Source of the DNA: CAIYWZ01 sp964497925
GTDB taxonomy: Bacteria > Pseudomonadota > Alphaproteobacteria > CAIYWZ01
Assembly: GCA_964497925.1 (NCBI GenBank)
Contig: CAZCFE010000001.1
Span: 62,001-126,000, forward strand
Direction of reading: 5' to 3'
DNA length: 64,000 nucleotides
The notes below the pieces were generated by a model, which saw only the letters and a program-made list of their open reading frames with translations, searched no databases and was not told the origin of the DNA. The position numbers were made by a program, and so were the translations under genes. Each line of letters opens with the position of its first letter. Position 1 is the stretch's first letter. This document shows positions 35,440-44,819 of this stretch, one piece after another.

Positions 35440-37505
35440 TTTCTAAAGAAAGCATCATTGAAAGAAAGTTTAAAAAATTACACTTGAAACTTTTATTAAG
35501 CATTTTGACTCTTGTCATCATATCTTCATTTGCCTTGTTTTTTCTCCACTTTAAAGAATTAGAAAATCATGTTTTACCTGAAATCGAGAAAAAAAACAAA
35601 GCAGTTGGAATGCTTTTAGAAAAAGATTTAGAACGGGCTCTAAATTATGATATACCTCTTGAAAAATTAAAACGCATGGATGTTTTTTTTCAGGATATTT
35701 TAAAGGACCATAAAGAAATTCTCTTTTTGGCCGTCTCAAACACAAACGGAAAAATTCTATACAACACAAAGTTAGATAAAAAAAAGTTGGATGTTGTAAC
35801 CGTCAACAATAAGCCAAACCTAAAAATGGAAAAACATGATAATTTTTACCATTCTTCTTTTGGTCTAAATCATCAAGAAAAAATTGCTGGGATCCTACAC
35901 ATTGGAACAAACGCCAATTATATCTCCTCCACCCTTAATGAAATTTCCTATGATGCTTTGATTATTTTAATCATTTCATTAGTCATTGCTGCAGAAATTA
36001 TATTTTTCATCATTCACGTCAACCTTACAAATCCAATTGAAAAATTAATAGAAGTATCTAAAAATGCAAGGATGAAAAGCGTTTCCATTAACAATATATA
36101 CTCATCCAAAGATGAAATTGGATCTATTTTAAACGGCTTTAATAGTTTACTTATGGCTCTGCGCCTAAAATCACAAACTGTATTAAAAAAAATAAAAGCT
36201 TCTGCGAAAAAATTTGATCATTTGAAAGAATTTCAAGAAATAAAAGCTAAAGCAATATCAAAAGCACATACGTTTGGTCATCAAAAAAACCAAAATGAAT
36301 ACTCACAAACACCTCACATAAGAACCCCTATTTTTCTGTTTATTTTTGCTGAAATGCTTCCCATATCCTTTCTTGCCACTTATGGATCAATTTTTTATGA
36401 ACCTGTTTTTAACATTCCAAAAGACATTGTGATTGGACTGCCTGTGATTGCATTCATGCTAGTTTGTGCTTTGTTTACACCTTTTTCAGGACAGTTGGCA
36501 GATAAATATGGCTTAAAAAAAACATTCTTATGGGGTGTTGCCATTTCTGGTTTTGGATACATTGCAATTGTATTTGCAAATTCAATTCTTGCTCTTACCT
36601 TAATAAGGTGCATTAATGCAATTGGCTTTGCGTTATCATGCACAACCAGTCAGGCTATATTAGCCAGAGCAAGAACAAAAAATGGCGAGAGTTCTTCTAA
36701 TACCTTTTTGTTCGCTTTTGCCTCCGCAACTCTTTGCGGAGCTCCAATTGGTGCTATTTTAGCTCAAAATATTGGATATAATGCAACTTTTTTCCTCTCT
36801 GGTGTCATCTCGCTCATCCTTGGAGCGCTTGCTTACAAATTTATCATCGACCCACCTCAGATACGCAGCACTATAATAGGAAATCAAATTTCAAACATGA
36901 AAATATTATTCAAAGACCCTCAGTTTTTGAAGCTATTAATCTTATCTGGACTGCCATCTAAAATTATGTATAGTGGATTACTATTCTTTTTAGTTCCTGT
37001 TTATCTAACTAAAATTGGAACATCCCAGTCTGTTATTGGCAGAATTACAATGCTTTATGGATTATGTTTATTAATAATGTCCCCCTTTCTTGCAAAAGTA
37101 TTACCAAAATCCAATCAGACAAAATGGCACGTCTTTCTTGGCACATTATTAATGAGCTTAAGTTGTATCAGTATTATTATTTATATATATGCATTTCAAG
37201 ACACCTCAATTATAAGCTTTGTGATTGCTATTTTGTTTTTAGGAATTGGCCATGCTTTACAAATAAACGCATCCATGTCAATCATCTTTACACTTTCAAA
37301 TCACCACCATTCAAACTTAGGGCAAGCAACAATTATCAGCATTTATAATTCTATTGAACGTTACGGGTCTGTTTTGGGGCCGCTCATTTGTGCGGTCATT
37401 ATCTCATACTACAGCATAGAATACGCACTCATTTGGATAAGTATTTTGACTTTTGTTCCAAGCCTTTTAATGTTGCATCAATTTTATCGATGGAGAGCAA
37501 AATGA
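35436..37505 (+). CDS. Fusion of periplasmic sensor-HAMP module to an MFS transporter
   Basis: A 689-residue protein with two modules. Residues 17-37 and 173-194 are membrane helices around a periplasmic domain (38-172) whose ILFLAVSNTNGKILYNT and AGILHIGTNANYI segments resemble a single-Cache fold. Residues 195-247 fit HAMP: Pro200 near the start and SKDEIGSILNGFNSLL with the conserved DEIG. A basic linker leads to a twelve-helix MFS transporter (about 297-685) with motif A GQLADKYGLKKTF at 352-364. Substrate is unknown. The neighbours on both sides overlap by ATGA: a sensor-like protein before and a periplasmic binding protein after. It is a single uninterrupted frame, so not an artefact of a lost stop within the window. 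Confidence 0.88.
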   Translation: MISKESIIERKFKKLHLKLLLSILTLVIISSFALFFLHFKELENHVLPEIEKKNKAVGMLLEKDLERALNYDIPLEKLKRMDVFFQDILKDHKEILFLAVSNTNGKILYNTKLDKKKLDVVTVNNKPNLKMEKHDNFYHSSFGLNHQEKIAGILHIGTNANYISSTLNEISYDALIILIISLVIAAEIIFFIIHVNLTNPIEKLIEVSKNARMKSVSINNIYSSKDEIGSILNGFNSLLMALRLKSQTVLKKIKASAKKFDHLKEFQEIKAKAISKAHTFGHQKNQNEYSQTPHIRTPIFLFIFAEMLPISFLATYGSIFYEPVFNIPKDIVIGLPVIAFMLVCALFTPFSGQLADKYGLKKTFLWGVAISGFGYIAIVFANSILALTLIRCINAIGFALSCTTSQAILARARTKNGESSSNTFLFAFASATLCGAPIGAILAQNIGYNATFFLSGVISLILGALAYKFIIDPPQIRSTIIGNQISNMKILFKDPQFLKLLILSGLPSKIMYSGLLFFLVPVYLTKIGTSQSVIGRITMLYGLCLLIMSPFLAKVLPKSNQTKWHVFLGTLLMSLSCISIIIYIYAFQDTSIISFVIAILFLGIGHALQINASMSIIFTLSNHHHSNLGQATIISIYNSIERYGSVLGPLICAVIISYYSIEYALIWISILTFVPSLLMLHQFYRWRAK

Positions 37506-38491
37506 GATTATTAATTTTGTTGCTTACAGTATTTACAATAAATTTACAGGCAAGCACACAAAGCCACCCTTTTAAAATTTACATCATAACCTGGATTGGA
37601 AACACAGACTCGACAAAAGGATTTCAAGATTACTTAAAATTTAAAGACATCCCAACTGAAATAATTTTAAGAGCTGGAGACACAAAAATTGATCGCATTA
37701 AAGAGTTTAAAAAAGAGATTCGTCAACTCAAGCCAGATTTAATTTATATAGAAGGAACTCCCAGTGGATTAGAGCTATACGGCCCACACGATAATATAGA
37801 TCCTGCCAACCATATCACAGATATTCCAATTATTTCTGTCCTTCCCCCAACCCCCATTGCCTCTAAGATGATTAAAGATTGGGGGCCAACAGGAAGAAAT
37901 TTGTGCGGCGTTTCACATATGCTACCAATCAAAGCTCAGGTTCAAGCAATGAAAGATTATATGGATTTTAAAAAAATAGGAACGCTTTTTACACAAAATG
38001 AAAGCAATTCAATATCAGCCGTTAGTGATTTAGAACAGATAGGAATAAAGGAAGGATTTTCTGTCATAAAAACAGAAATTCCTATTAATCCAGAAACAAA
38101 AAAAGCAATTCCTGATGAAATTCCAAAAATATTAAAAAGCCTTGAAACAAAAGGTGTGGATTTGATTTATATCCCAGCTGATACAACGTTATCCACAAAT
38201 ACAAAAATCCTAGAACAAGGAATTAACGAGATCAATATAGCATCTTTTGTTCCAATTGAGCTTCTTTTTATAAAAACAAAAGCCTTAATGGGATTGGTTT
38301 CCAAATGGTACTCTGTAGGAGAATATGCAGGATATAAAGCAGAACAAATATTGGTCCACAAAAAAAGCGCATCTGAAATGAAGTTTGATCGCTTAGCAAA
38401 CCATTCATTCTCAATTCGTAAAACAACTTTTAATAAAATTGAAAATTATCCCCCTATGAATCTTTTAAAATATGCTGATATTGTAAATTAA
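37502..38491 (+). CDS. ABC-type periplasmic substrate-binding protein (PF04392-like), orphan
   Basis: A 329-residue exported protein. The signal peptide RLLILLLTVFTINLQA is followed by a two-lobe binding fold: DYLKFKDIPTEIILRAGD, QLKPDLIYIEGTPSG, IPIISVLPPTPIASKMI, GVSHMLPIKAQV and GVDLIYIPADTTLS, as in the ABC_sub_bind/TrpX-like family. Such proteins normally feed an ABC permease and ATPase, but none is nearby; instead the ATG overlaps the stop of the sensor-MFS gene. It may deliver ligand to the periplasmic sensor domain or the transporter. I start at ATG 37502, since an upstream extension inside the MFS gene would bury the signal peptide. Confidence 0.87.
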   Translation: MRLLILLLTVFTINLQASTQSHPFKIYIITWIGNTDSTKGFQDYLKFKDIPTEIILRAGDTKIDRIKEFKKEIRQLKPDLIYIEGTPSGLELYGPHDNIDPANHITDIPIISVLPPTPIASKMIKDWGPTGRNLCGVSHMLPIKAQVQAMKDYMDFKKIGTLFTQNESNSISAVSDLEQIGIKEGFSVIKTEIPINPETKKAIPDEIPKILKSLETKGVDLIYIPADTTLSTNTKILEQGINEINIASFVPIELLFIKTKALMGLVSKWYSVGEYAGYKAEQILVHKKSASEMKFDRLANHSFSIRKTTFNKIENYPPMNLLKYADIVN

Positions 38492-38568
38492 TGGTGCGCC
38501 CGACGGGATTCGAACCCATGGCCTCAGGATTAGGAATCCTGCGCTCTATCCTTCTGAGCTACGGGCGC
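38492..38568 (-). tRNA. tRNA-Arg (anticodon CCU)
   Basis: On the minus strand the sequence folds as a full cloverleaf: acceptor GCGCCCG/CGGGCGC, D-stem GCTC/GAGC, anticodon stem CAGGA/TCCTG with loop TTCCTAA (anticodon CCU, reading AGG), a 5-base variable loop, T-stem ATGGG/CCCGT with loop TTCGAAT, discriminator A and encoded CCA. It starts one base after the stop codon of the convergent binding-protein gene. Confidence 0.96.
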
Positions 38569-38800
38569 ATATATGAATATTTAGATTAATAGCAGTTTTT
38601 CATACTATAATCAATAATTTATAAGCGGAATAATTGACGGCCAATCCAATTTGAATCATCTTTTTGACAAAAACAATAAAGAATTGACTTTTTTTATGGT
38701 AAATTTTTTTCAAATTATGTATAATGTTATTTATAAAAGGTTTAATAATAGTGCTTTAAATAATTGATTTAAGGCTGTTTTTTAGTTAAAGGAAAATTGA

Positions 38801-40909
38801 ATGTTTAATATTACTCGCGAAGAAATTCAATGGGGCGGACGCACACTAACCATAGAAACCGGCAAAATAGCTCGTCAAGCAGATGGAGCAGTTTTAATCA
38901 CCTATGGAGAAACAATTGTGCTTTGTACGGCTGTTGGTGCAAAAAAAGCGGCGCCAGATATTGATTTTTTACCCCTGACAGTTCACTATCAAGAAAAAGC
39001 ATTCGCAGCAGGTAAAATTCCAGGTGGTTTTATTAAACGTGAAGGAAGACCAAGTGAATTTGAAACTCTAAGCTCAAGACTAATTGATAGGCCAATTCGC
39101 CCTCTTTTCCCGGAAGGTTTTCATAATGAAATTCAAATTGTTTGCACAGTTTTAAGCCATGATTTAGAAAACATGTCTGATATTGTTGCTATGATTGGAG
39201 CATCAGCTGCTCTTTCAATCTCAGGTCTTCCTTTCCAAGGGCCAATTGCTGGTGTTCGTATTGGATATCAAAATGGAGAATTCATTCTCAATCCAACAAT
39301 TGATGAACTTAAAGACTCCGACCTTGAACTTCTCGTAGCGGGAACAACACAAGGTATTTTAATGGTTGAGTCCGAAGCAAAAGAGCTCTCAGAAGAAGTT
39401 ATGCTCAATGCTGTTATTTTTGGACACAAGCAAATGCAACCAGTTATAAACATGATCAATTCTTTAAAGAAAAAGTGTGGGAAACCAGAATGGGAGACAA
39501 ACATCACTCCAATTTGGGAGCAAGATATTTATAAGAAAATTGAAAAAGAGTCATTAAAGCAAGTGGTTTTGGCTTATCAAGAAAAAGAAAAATTAAAACG
39601 CTACGGTGTTCTTAATGAATTATCAGACGCAGCAGTTGAAAAATTCTCAAGTGAAACAACTTCAAAAAAAGATGTTCAAAGCGCATTTGAGCATCTTAAA
39701 TATAGAGTAATGCGTGATATGATTTTAGACAACGGGGTCAGAGTTGATGGAAGAGATACAAAAACAATTCGCCCAATTCTTTCCGAAATTGGTGTTTTAC
39801 CAAGAGCTCACGGAAGCGCTCTCTTTACAAGAGGGGAAACTCAAGCTTTTGTCGTCACAACTCTTGGAACAGGACAAGATGAGCAGTTAATTGATTCACT
39901 CGAAGGAGAATACAAAGAACGCTTTATGCTACATTACAATGCCCCATCTTATTCTGTTGGCGAAGTTGGAAGAATGTCCTCTCCTGGAAGACGTGAAATT
40001 GGTCACGGAAAATTAGCATGGAGAGCTATTCGACCAGTATTCCCAGGGAAAGATGCGTTCCCATATACAATACGAGTTGTTGCAGAAATCACAGAAATGA
40101 ACGGATCTTCTTCAATGGCTACAGTTTGCGGATCCTCTTTAGCATTAATGGATGCAGGCGTTCCTCTTTCAAGGCCTGTTGCAGGGATTGCTATGGGACT
40201 TATTAAAGAAGGTAAAAAGTTTTCTGTTCTTTCCGATATCCTTGGCGATGAAGACCACTTAGGGGATATGGACTTTAAGGTCACAGGAACTGACAAAGGA
40301 ATCACAGCTCTGCAAATGGACATTAAAATCACAAGTATTGATGAAGCCATTATGAAGCAAGCCCTTTCTCAAGCAAAAGAAGGAAGAATGCATATTTTGG
40401 GTGAAATGCAAAAAGCAATTGGTTCAGCCAGAGAAGAAGTTAGCGGAAATGCACCGCGGATTATCAGTTTCTCAATTCCAAAAGAAAAAATCAGAGAAGT
40501 TATCGGAACTGGCGGAAAAGTGATTCGTGAAATTGTTGAAGCAACTGGTGTTAAGATTGATATTGAAGATGACGGCAATGTAAAAGTTGCAGGGGTTGAC
40601 TCTGAAAAGTTAGATGATGCAATCGCATGGATTAAATCTATTGCTATGGATCCTATCGTAGGTGATATTTTAGATGTTGAAGTTGTTCGCATAGCTGATT
40701 TTGGTGCTTTTGTCTCATTCTGGCGTGGACGTGACGGTTTAGTCCACATTAGCGAACTCGCTCATAAACGAGTAGAAAAAACAACCGATGTTGTAAAAAT
40801 GGGAGATAAATTCCAAGTAAAGGTTATTGGAATTGAGGAAAAAGGCAAAATCAGACTCAGTCTTAAAGCAATGATCGAAAAACCAGCTACGGAACAACAA
40901 GCATCATGA
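38801..40909 (+). CDS. pnp: Polyribonucleotide nucleotidyltransferase (PNPase)
   Basis: Phosphorolytic 3'-5' exoribonuclease, core of the RNA degradosome. The 702 residues contain two RNase PH domains (for example FLPLTVHYQEKAFAAGKIPGG and GETQAFVVTTLGTGQDEQ), the active-site stretch GDEDHLGDMDFKVTGT, a KH domain (KEKIREVIGTGGKVIREI) and a C-terminal S1 domain (VVRIADFGAFVSFWRGRDGLVH). AAGGA precedes the ATG. The 232-base upstream gap holds a TATAAT at 38720-38725 but no -35 box at the right distance. The stop overlaps the next ATG (ATGA). It is not next to rpsO, its usual neighbour. Confidence 0.97.
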   Translation: MFNITREEIQWGGRTLTIETGKIARQADGAVLITYGETIVLCTAVGAKKAAPDIDFLPLTVHYQEKAFAAGKIPGGFIKREGRPSEFETLSSRLIDRPIRPLFPEGFHNEIQIVCTVLSHDLENMSDIVAMIGASAALSISGLPFQGPIAGVRIGYQNGEFILNPTIDELKDSDLELLVAGTTQGILMVESEAKELSEEVMLNAVIFGHKQMQPVINMINSLKKKCGKPEWETNITPIWEQDIYKKIEKESLKQVVLAYQEKEKLKRYGVLNELSDAAVEKFSSETTSKKDVQSAFEHLKYRVMRDMILDNGVRVDGRDTKTIRPILSEIGVLPRAHGSALFTRGETQAFVVTTLGTGQDEQLIDSLEGEYKERFMLHYNAPSYSVGEVGRMSSPGRREIGHGKLAWRAIRPVFPGKDAFPYTIRVVAEITEMNGSSSMATVCGSSLALMDAGVPLSRPVAGIAMGLIKEGKKFSVLSDILGDEDHLGDMDFKVTGTDKGITALQMDIKITSIDEAIMKQALSQAKEGRMHILGEMQKAIGSAREEVSGNAPRIISFSIPKEKIREVIGTGGKVIREIVEATGVKIDIEDDGNVKVAGVDSEKLDDAIAWIKSIAMDPIVGDILDVEVVRIADFGAFVSFWRGRDGLVHISELAHKRVEKTTDVVKMGDKFQVKVIGIEEKGKIRLSLKAMIEKPATEQQAS

Positions 40910-42303
40910 AATCATTAAACTCCATACTTATAGGCAACAAAGAAATCCTTCCTCTTATTGAAGGGGGAAAGGGGATTTCTGCGACAAACGGTATTAGCTC
41001 AGGAGCCTGGGCTAAAACTGGCGGAATTGGAACATTTTCTGGTGTTAATGCTGATTACTACGATCATGATGGTAACATTATGCCTCAAATCTATAAAGGT
41101 AAAACCAGGTTAGAAAAACATGAAGAGTTGATTCAGTTTGGAATTCAAGGCGGGATCGCACAAGCACAGATTGCACATGATGTTGCTGGCGGTCAAGGAA
41201 TGATCAATATGAATATCCTGTGGGAAATGGGAGGTGCAATTCCCATTCTTAATGGAATTCTTTCAAAAGCGAAGGGATTAATTCATGGAATCACATGCGG
41301 AGCAGGGATGCCCTATAAGCTTGGGGAAATTGCAAAACAGTATGACATGTTGTTCTATCCAATCGTTTCCTCAGCCAGAGCTTTTAATATTTTATGGAAA
41401 CGTGCTTATCACAAAGTAAGTGAAAATTTAGGTGCTGTTGTTTATGAAGATCCTTGGCTTGCGGGGGGGCACAATGGACTCAGTAACGCCGAAGATCCAA
41501 ACTCACCGCAGTCTCCTTACGAAAGAGTTCTTGCATTAAGAAACACACTTCGTGAGCTTGGTCACTCAATGATTCCAATTATCATGGCAGGGGGTGTTTG
41601 GTGGCTTAAAGAATGGGAAAATTGGATCGACAATGAAGAGCTTGGTCCTATTGCCTTTCAATTTGGAACAAGGCCGCTTCTAACCCAAGAAAGCCCAATA
41701 TCCAAAGCCTGGAAAGATCACCTTTTGACACTTAAAAAAGGACAGATTTATTTAAATAAATTCAGCCCTACTGGTTTTTACTCTTCTGCTGTCGAAAATG
41801 ATTTTTTAAATAATCTTAAAAGCAGAACACAAAGACAAATTGAATATAAAGATAAACCAGAAAATGATTTCACATCTGGGTTTGAATATGGTCCACGTAA
41901 CAGAGTATTGTTTTTAAAGTCAGATGATCACGCAAAAGCATCATCCTGGAAATCCTCTGGTTATACAGATATAATCAAAACACCTGACGATACAATTGTT
42001 TTTGTTACGCCAGAAGATGGATATCAAATTCATAAAGATCAAGTTGATTGTATGGGATGCTTAAGTGCTTGTAATTTTAGCAACTGGTCTCAACATGAAG
42101 GAAATACAACAGGGAGAAAACCAGACCCACGATCTTTTTGCATTCAAAAAAGCCTTCAAAATATTGCACACGGACAAAACATACAAGATAACTTAATGTT
42201 TGCTGGACACAATGCCTATAGATTTGGTCAAGATCCTTTTTATGAAAATGGTTTTATTCCAACAGTTCAAGAACTTGTTGATAGAATAATAACGGGGTAT
42301 TAA
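40906..42303 (+). CDS. NMO-family flavoprotein with C-terminal cysteine cluster
   Basis: A 465-residue TIM-barrel flavoprotein of the nitronate monooxygenase/2-nitropropane dioxygenase superfamily. FMN-site features include IQGGIAQAQIAHDVAGGQG, ITCGAGMPYKL, YEDPWLAGGHNGLSN and IIMAGGVWW. It is about 100 residues longer than ordinary nitronate monooxygenases. The extra C-terminal part carries CMGCLSACNFSNW, a CxxCxxxC motif, and a further FCIQKSL cysteine, which could hold an iron-sulfur cluster. Substrate is unknown; related domains also act as FabK enoyl reductases or PfaD-like subunits. It is translationally coupled to pnp upstream and to the aminopeptidase downstream. Confidence 0.8.
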   Translation: MKSLNSILIGNKEILPLIEGGKGISATNGISSGAWAKTGGIGTFSGVNADYYDHDGNIMPQIYKGKTRLEKHEELIQFGIQGGIAQAQIAHDVAGGQGMINMNILWEMGGAIPILNGILSKAKGLIHGITCGAGMPYKLGEIAKQYDMLFYPIVSSARAFNILWKRAYHKVSENLGAVVYEDPWLAGGHNGLSNAEDPNSPQSPYERVLALRNTLRELGHSMIPIIMAGGVWWLKEWENWIDNEELGPIAFQFGTRPLLTQESPISKAWKDHLLTLKKGQIYLNKFSPTGFYSSAVENDFLNNLKSRTQRQIEYKDKPENDFTSGFEYGPRNRVLFLKSDDHAKASSWKSSGYTDIIKTPDDTIVFVTPEDGYQIHKDQVDCMGCLSACNFSNWSQHEGNTTGRKPDPRSFCIQKSLQNIAHGQNIQDNLMFAGHNAYRFGQDPFYENGFIPTVQELVDRIITGY

Positions 42304-42305
42304 TC

Positions 42306-43634
42306 ATGTATAAGTTTGGATTTTCAATAGATAAAAAAAACGCTATTCCTTTGGTAATAGAAACATTTGAAAATATTGATAAATACAACTCATCCACTCC
42401 TTACCCTTTGAAAAAAGAAAGTCTTGTTTTTTTAGAGCCTCCTTTTAGTCATTGGTTATTTATTGCTGATCCAGAAAAATCATACCACCAATTTGGAGTC
42501 CTACCAAAACAACTACCACCTGATGTCTTTTTTATTGAAAAACGAAAAGACCAATTTGATAGTCATGATATATTTTTAGGTTGGGCACTTGGTAGTTATG
42601 TTTTTGATCAATACAAAACAACCAAGAATAAGAACAAACCTTTATTATTTTTAGAGGATGAAAAATCAATATCTGATATTTTGGCTATTTATATTACACG
42701 AGATCTAATTAACACCCCTCCAAACGACATGGGGCCAAAAGAGTTTGTTGAGTATGCAACCTATATGCTCAAAGATACAACAGCTGTTGTTCAGATCCAT
42801 AAAGCAGATTTAAAAACATGGCCTAGCGTTTATCATGTTGGGAAAGGAAGCACTCGTGAACCATTGGTATTAGAAATTGATTGGTCTCCTGAGGTCTCTA
42901 ATTTATCGATTGGTCTTGCTGGTAAGGGTATTTGCTTTGATACTGGCGGATACAACCTTAAAACTGGTACATCCATGAATCTAATGAAAAAAGATATGGG
43001 AGGCGCAGCACAAGCTTTAGCTCTTACAAAGTGGATTATCGATGAAAAGCTACCTATAAAACTCAAAACCATTATTCCTTTAGCTGAAAATAGCATTTCC
43101 GGATCGGCTTATAGACCCTCTGATGTTATCACATCTAAAAAAGGAATCACAATTGAGGTAGGAGATACAGATGCTGAAGGAAGAATTGTTTTATGTGATG
43201 CTCTTTATGCATTATGTGAAAACAAGCCGGACCTTGTAATTGATTTTGCAACACTTACTGGAGCTGCTCGTATCGCTCTTGGTGAAATTCCTGCTCTTTT
43301 TTCTAATAACCAAAATTTAGCAAAAGATCTACTCAATATCGCAAACAAGATTCATGATCCATTATGGCAATTACCTTTATGGGAACCATACAAAAAAAAT
43401 ATCAAAGGGAAAGTTGCGGATATAAGCAACATAGGATCTTCTCCTTATGCTGGAGCAATAACAGCGGCATTGTTTTTAAATGAATTTATCCCCGATGATA
43501 TTCCTTGGGCTCATATTGACTTTATGGCATGGAACCTTCAAAATTCTCCCGCACGTCCGGAAGGTGCTGAAGCAATGGGACTTAGATCTGTATTCGAATA
43601 TTTAAAGCAAAAGGCGCACAATGAATTACGTTAA
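42306..43634 (+). CDS. Leucyl aminopeptidase family protein (M17)
   Basis: Cytosolic two-metal aminopeptidase that trims N-terminal residues from peptides. In the C-terminal catalytic half the signatures are LAGKGICFDTGGYNLKTG, MKKDMGGAA and VGDTDAEGRIVLCDALYAL (NTDAEGR in PepA, here with Asp for Asn), carrying the Lys, Asp and Glu metal ligands, followed by DFATLTGAARIALG. At 442 residues it is shorter than PepA (about 500), with a reduced N-terminal domain, like the second M17 paralogue common in alphaproteobacteria. It starts two bases after the preceding stop and its end overlaps the methyltransferase gene by 14 bases. Confidence 0.9.
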   Translation: MYKFGFSIDKKNAIPLVIETFENIDKYNSSTPYPLKKESLVFLEPPFSHWLFIADPEKSYHQFGVLPKQLPPDVFFIEKRKDQFDSHDIFLGWALGSYVFDQYKTTKNKNKPLLFLEDEKSISDILAIYITRDLINTPPNDMGPKEFVEYATYMLKDTTAVVQIHKADLKTWPSVYHVGKGSTREPLVLEIDWSPEVSNLSIGLAGKGICFDTGGYNLKTGTSMNLMKKDMGGAAQALALTKWIIDEKLPIKLKTIIPLAENSISGSAYRPSDVITSKKGITIEVGDTDAEGRIVLCDALYALCENKPDLVIDFATLTGAARIALGEIPALFSNNQNLAKDLLNIANKIHDPLWQLPLWEPYKKNIKGKVADISNIGSSPYAGAITAALFLNEFIPDDIPWAHIDFMAWNLQNSPARPEGAEAMGLRSVFEYLKQKAHNELR

Positions 43635-44805
43635 ATTATTTCTCAAAAAAGGATGTCAAAATAGATTTAAAAATGGCTCTCCTTGGGTTTATTCCAATGA
43701 AATTGTTTTAGATTCTGATATTAAAGCTCTCTTGCCAGGAACACTTGTTATACTCTGCACATCTCCAGATTCAGGAGGTAGGGAACTTGGCGTGGGTTAT
43801 TTTAATCCTCATTCACTTATCTCTTTTAGACTTTTAAGTGAAAATGCCAGCGATATCATTGATGTAAACTTTATTATACAAAAAATAAAAAACGCTCATA
43901 AGTTACGTGAACAGTTTTACACATCCCCATATTACAGACTTATTCACAGCGAAGCCGATGGTTTTCCTGGTCTTATTATTGATCGTTATGGTGATACTTT
44001 TTGTGTTCAAGCAAACACGGCTGGAATTGAGCTTTTGACTCCTTTATTTATAGAAGCCTTACAAACTGTTTTTACAGTTAAACATTTAGTGTTAAAAAAT
44101 GACAGTCCAATTCGAGCGCTTGAGGGGCTTGATCTTTATTCAAAAGAGGTTGTGGGAAAACTTTCAGAAGCCACAAAGGTTGTTGAAAATGATATAGAGT
44201 TTTCTTGTGATTTAAGAGATGGACAAAAAACTGGATGGTTTTACGATCAAAGAGAAAATAGACGTTTTGTCTCTTCTTTTGCAAAAGGAAAAAATGTTTT
44301 AGATGCTTATTGTTATATTGGCGGCTTTGGAATCAACTGTGCGACACAAGGAGCAAAAAATGTCACATGCTTAGATAGGTCGGAATCAGCAATTTCTTAT
44401 GCTCAAGAAACAGCAAAAAAACTAAACATCAGCAATATTAAATTTGAAAAAAACAATGTTTTTGATTTTTTCAATGAATACAAAGGAGAACCTTTTGATA
44501 TAATCATATTAGATCCTCCAGCATTTATAAAAACAAAAAAAGATCTTCAAGTCGGATTAAAAGGATATACAAAACTAATTAAGATTGCTCTTTCTCATGT
44601 TGGATCTGGAGGATTTGTTTTTTTTGCATCATGTTCTCATCACTTAAGTCTTGAGTTGTTTCAACAGGTTCTCTCGCAAGGAATCTTGTCATCTGGTAAA
44701 AATGCGCGTATTCTAAAAACAGTTGGCGCAGGTATGGATCACCCCATCCACCCACACTTGCCAGAAACGATGTATTTAAAGGGTGCGTTTTTTCAAGTTA
44801 TATAA
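43621..44805 (+). CDS. rlmI: RlmI-like 23S rRNA cytosine-C5 methyltransferase
   Basis: A 394-residue SAM-dependent RNA methyltransferase. An N-terminal PUA domain (KGCQNRFKNGSPWVYSNEI) is followed by a central EEHEE part (LIHSEADGFPGLIIDRYGD, which exceeds no known variation) and a Rossmann methyltransferase with KTGWFYDQRENR, VLDAYCYIGGFGINCA, ILDPPAFIKTK and FFASCSHHLS bearing the catalytic Cys. This layout is that of RlmI (m5C1962 in E. coli) and its paralogues, so the exact target is inferred. It overlaps the aminopeptidase gene and lies 14 bases before the OppA-like gene. Confidence 0.88.
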   Translation: MNYVKLFLKKGCQNRFKNGSPWVYSNEIVLDSDIKALLPGTLVILCTSPDSGGRELGVGYFNPHSLISFRLLSENASDIIDVNFIIQKIKNAHKLREQFYTSPYYRLIHSEADGFPGLIIDRYGDTFCVQANTAGIELLTPLFIEALQTVFTVKHLVLKNDSPIRALEGLDLYSKEVVGKLSEATKVVENDIEFSCDLRDGQKTGWFYDQRENRRFVSSFAKGKNVLDAYCYIGGFGINCATQGAKNVTCLDRSESAISYAQETAKKLNISNIKFEKNNVFDFFNEYKGEPFDIIILDPPAFIKTKKDLQVGLKGYTKLIKIALSHVGSGGFVFFASCSHHLSLELFQQVLSQGILSSGKNARILKTVGAGMDHPIHPHLPETMYLKGAFFQVI

Positions 44806-44819
44806 AAAGGTAGAAACTC

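Noticed and set aside
36436..37505. Sensor-MFS fusion as two genes joined by an assembly error
   Set aside because: The frame is continuous with normal codon use through the linker, and the overlaps with both neighbours are regular ATGA junctions; I saw no ribosome-binding site and start codon pair at the module boundary that would suggest a split.
38684..38725. TTGACT and TATAAT upstream of pnp as a promoter
   Set aside because: The two hexamers are 30 bases apart, far outside the normal 15-19 base spacing, and no other -35 box fits.
40003..40749. Serine-rich minus-strand frames across pnp
   Set aside because: They are antisense to the conserved RNase PH, KH and S1 domains and show no motif of their own.
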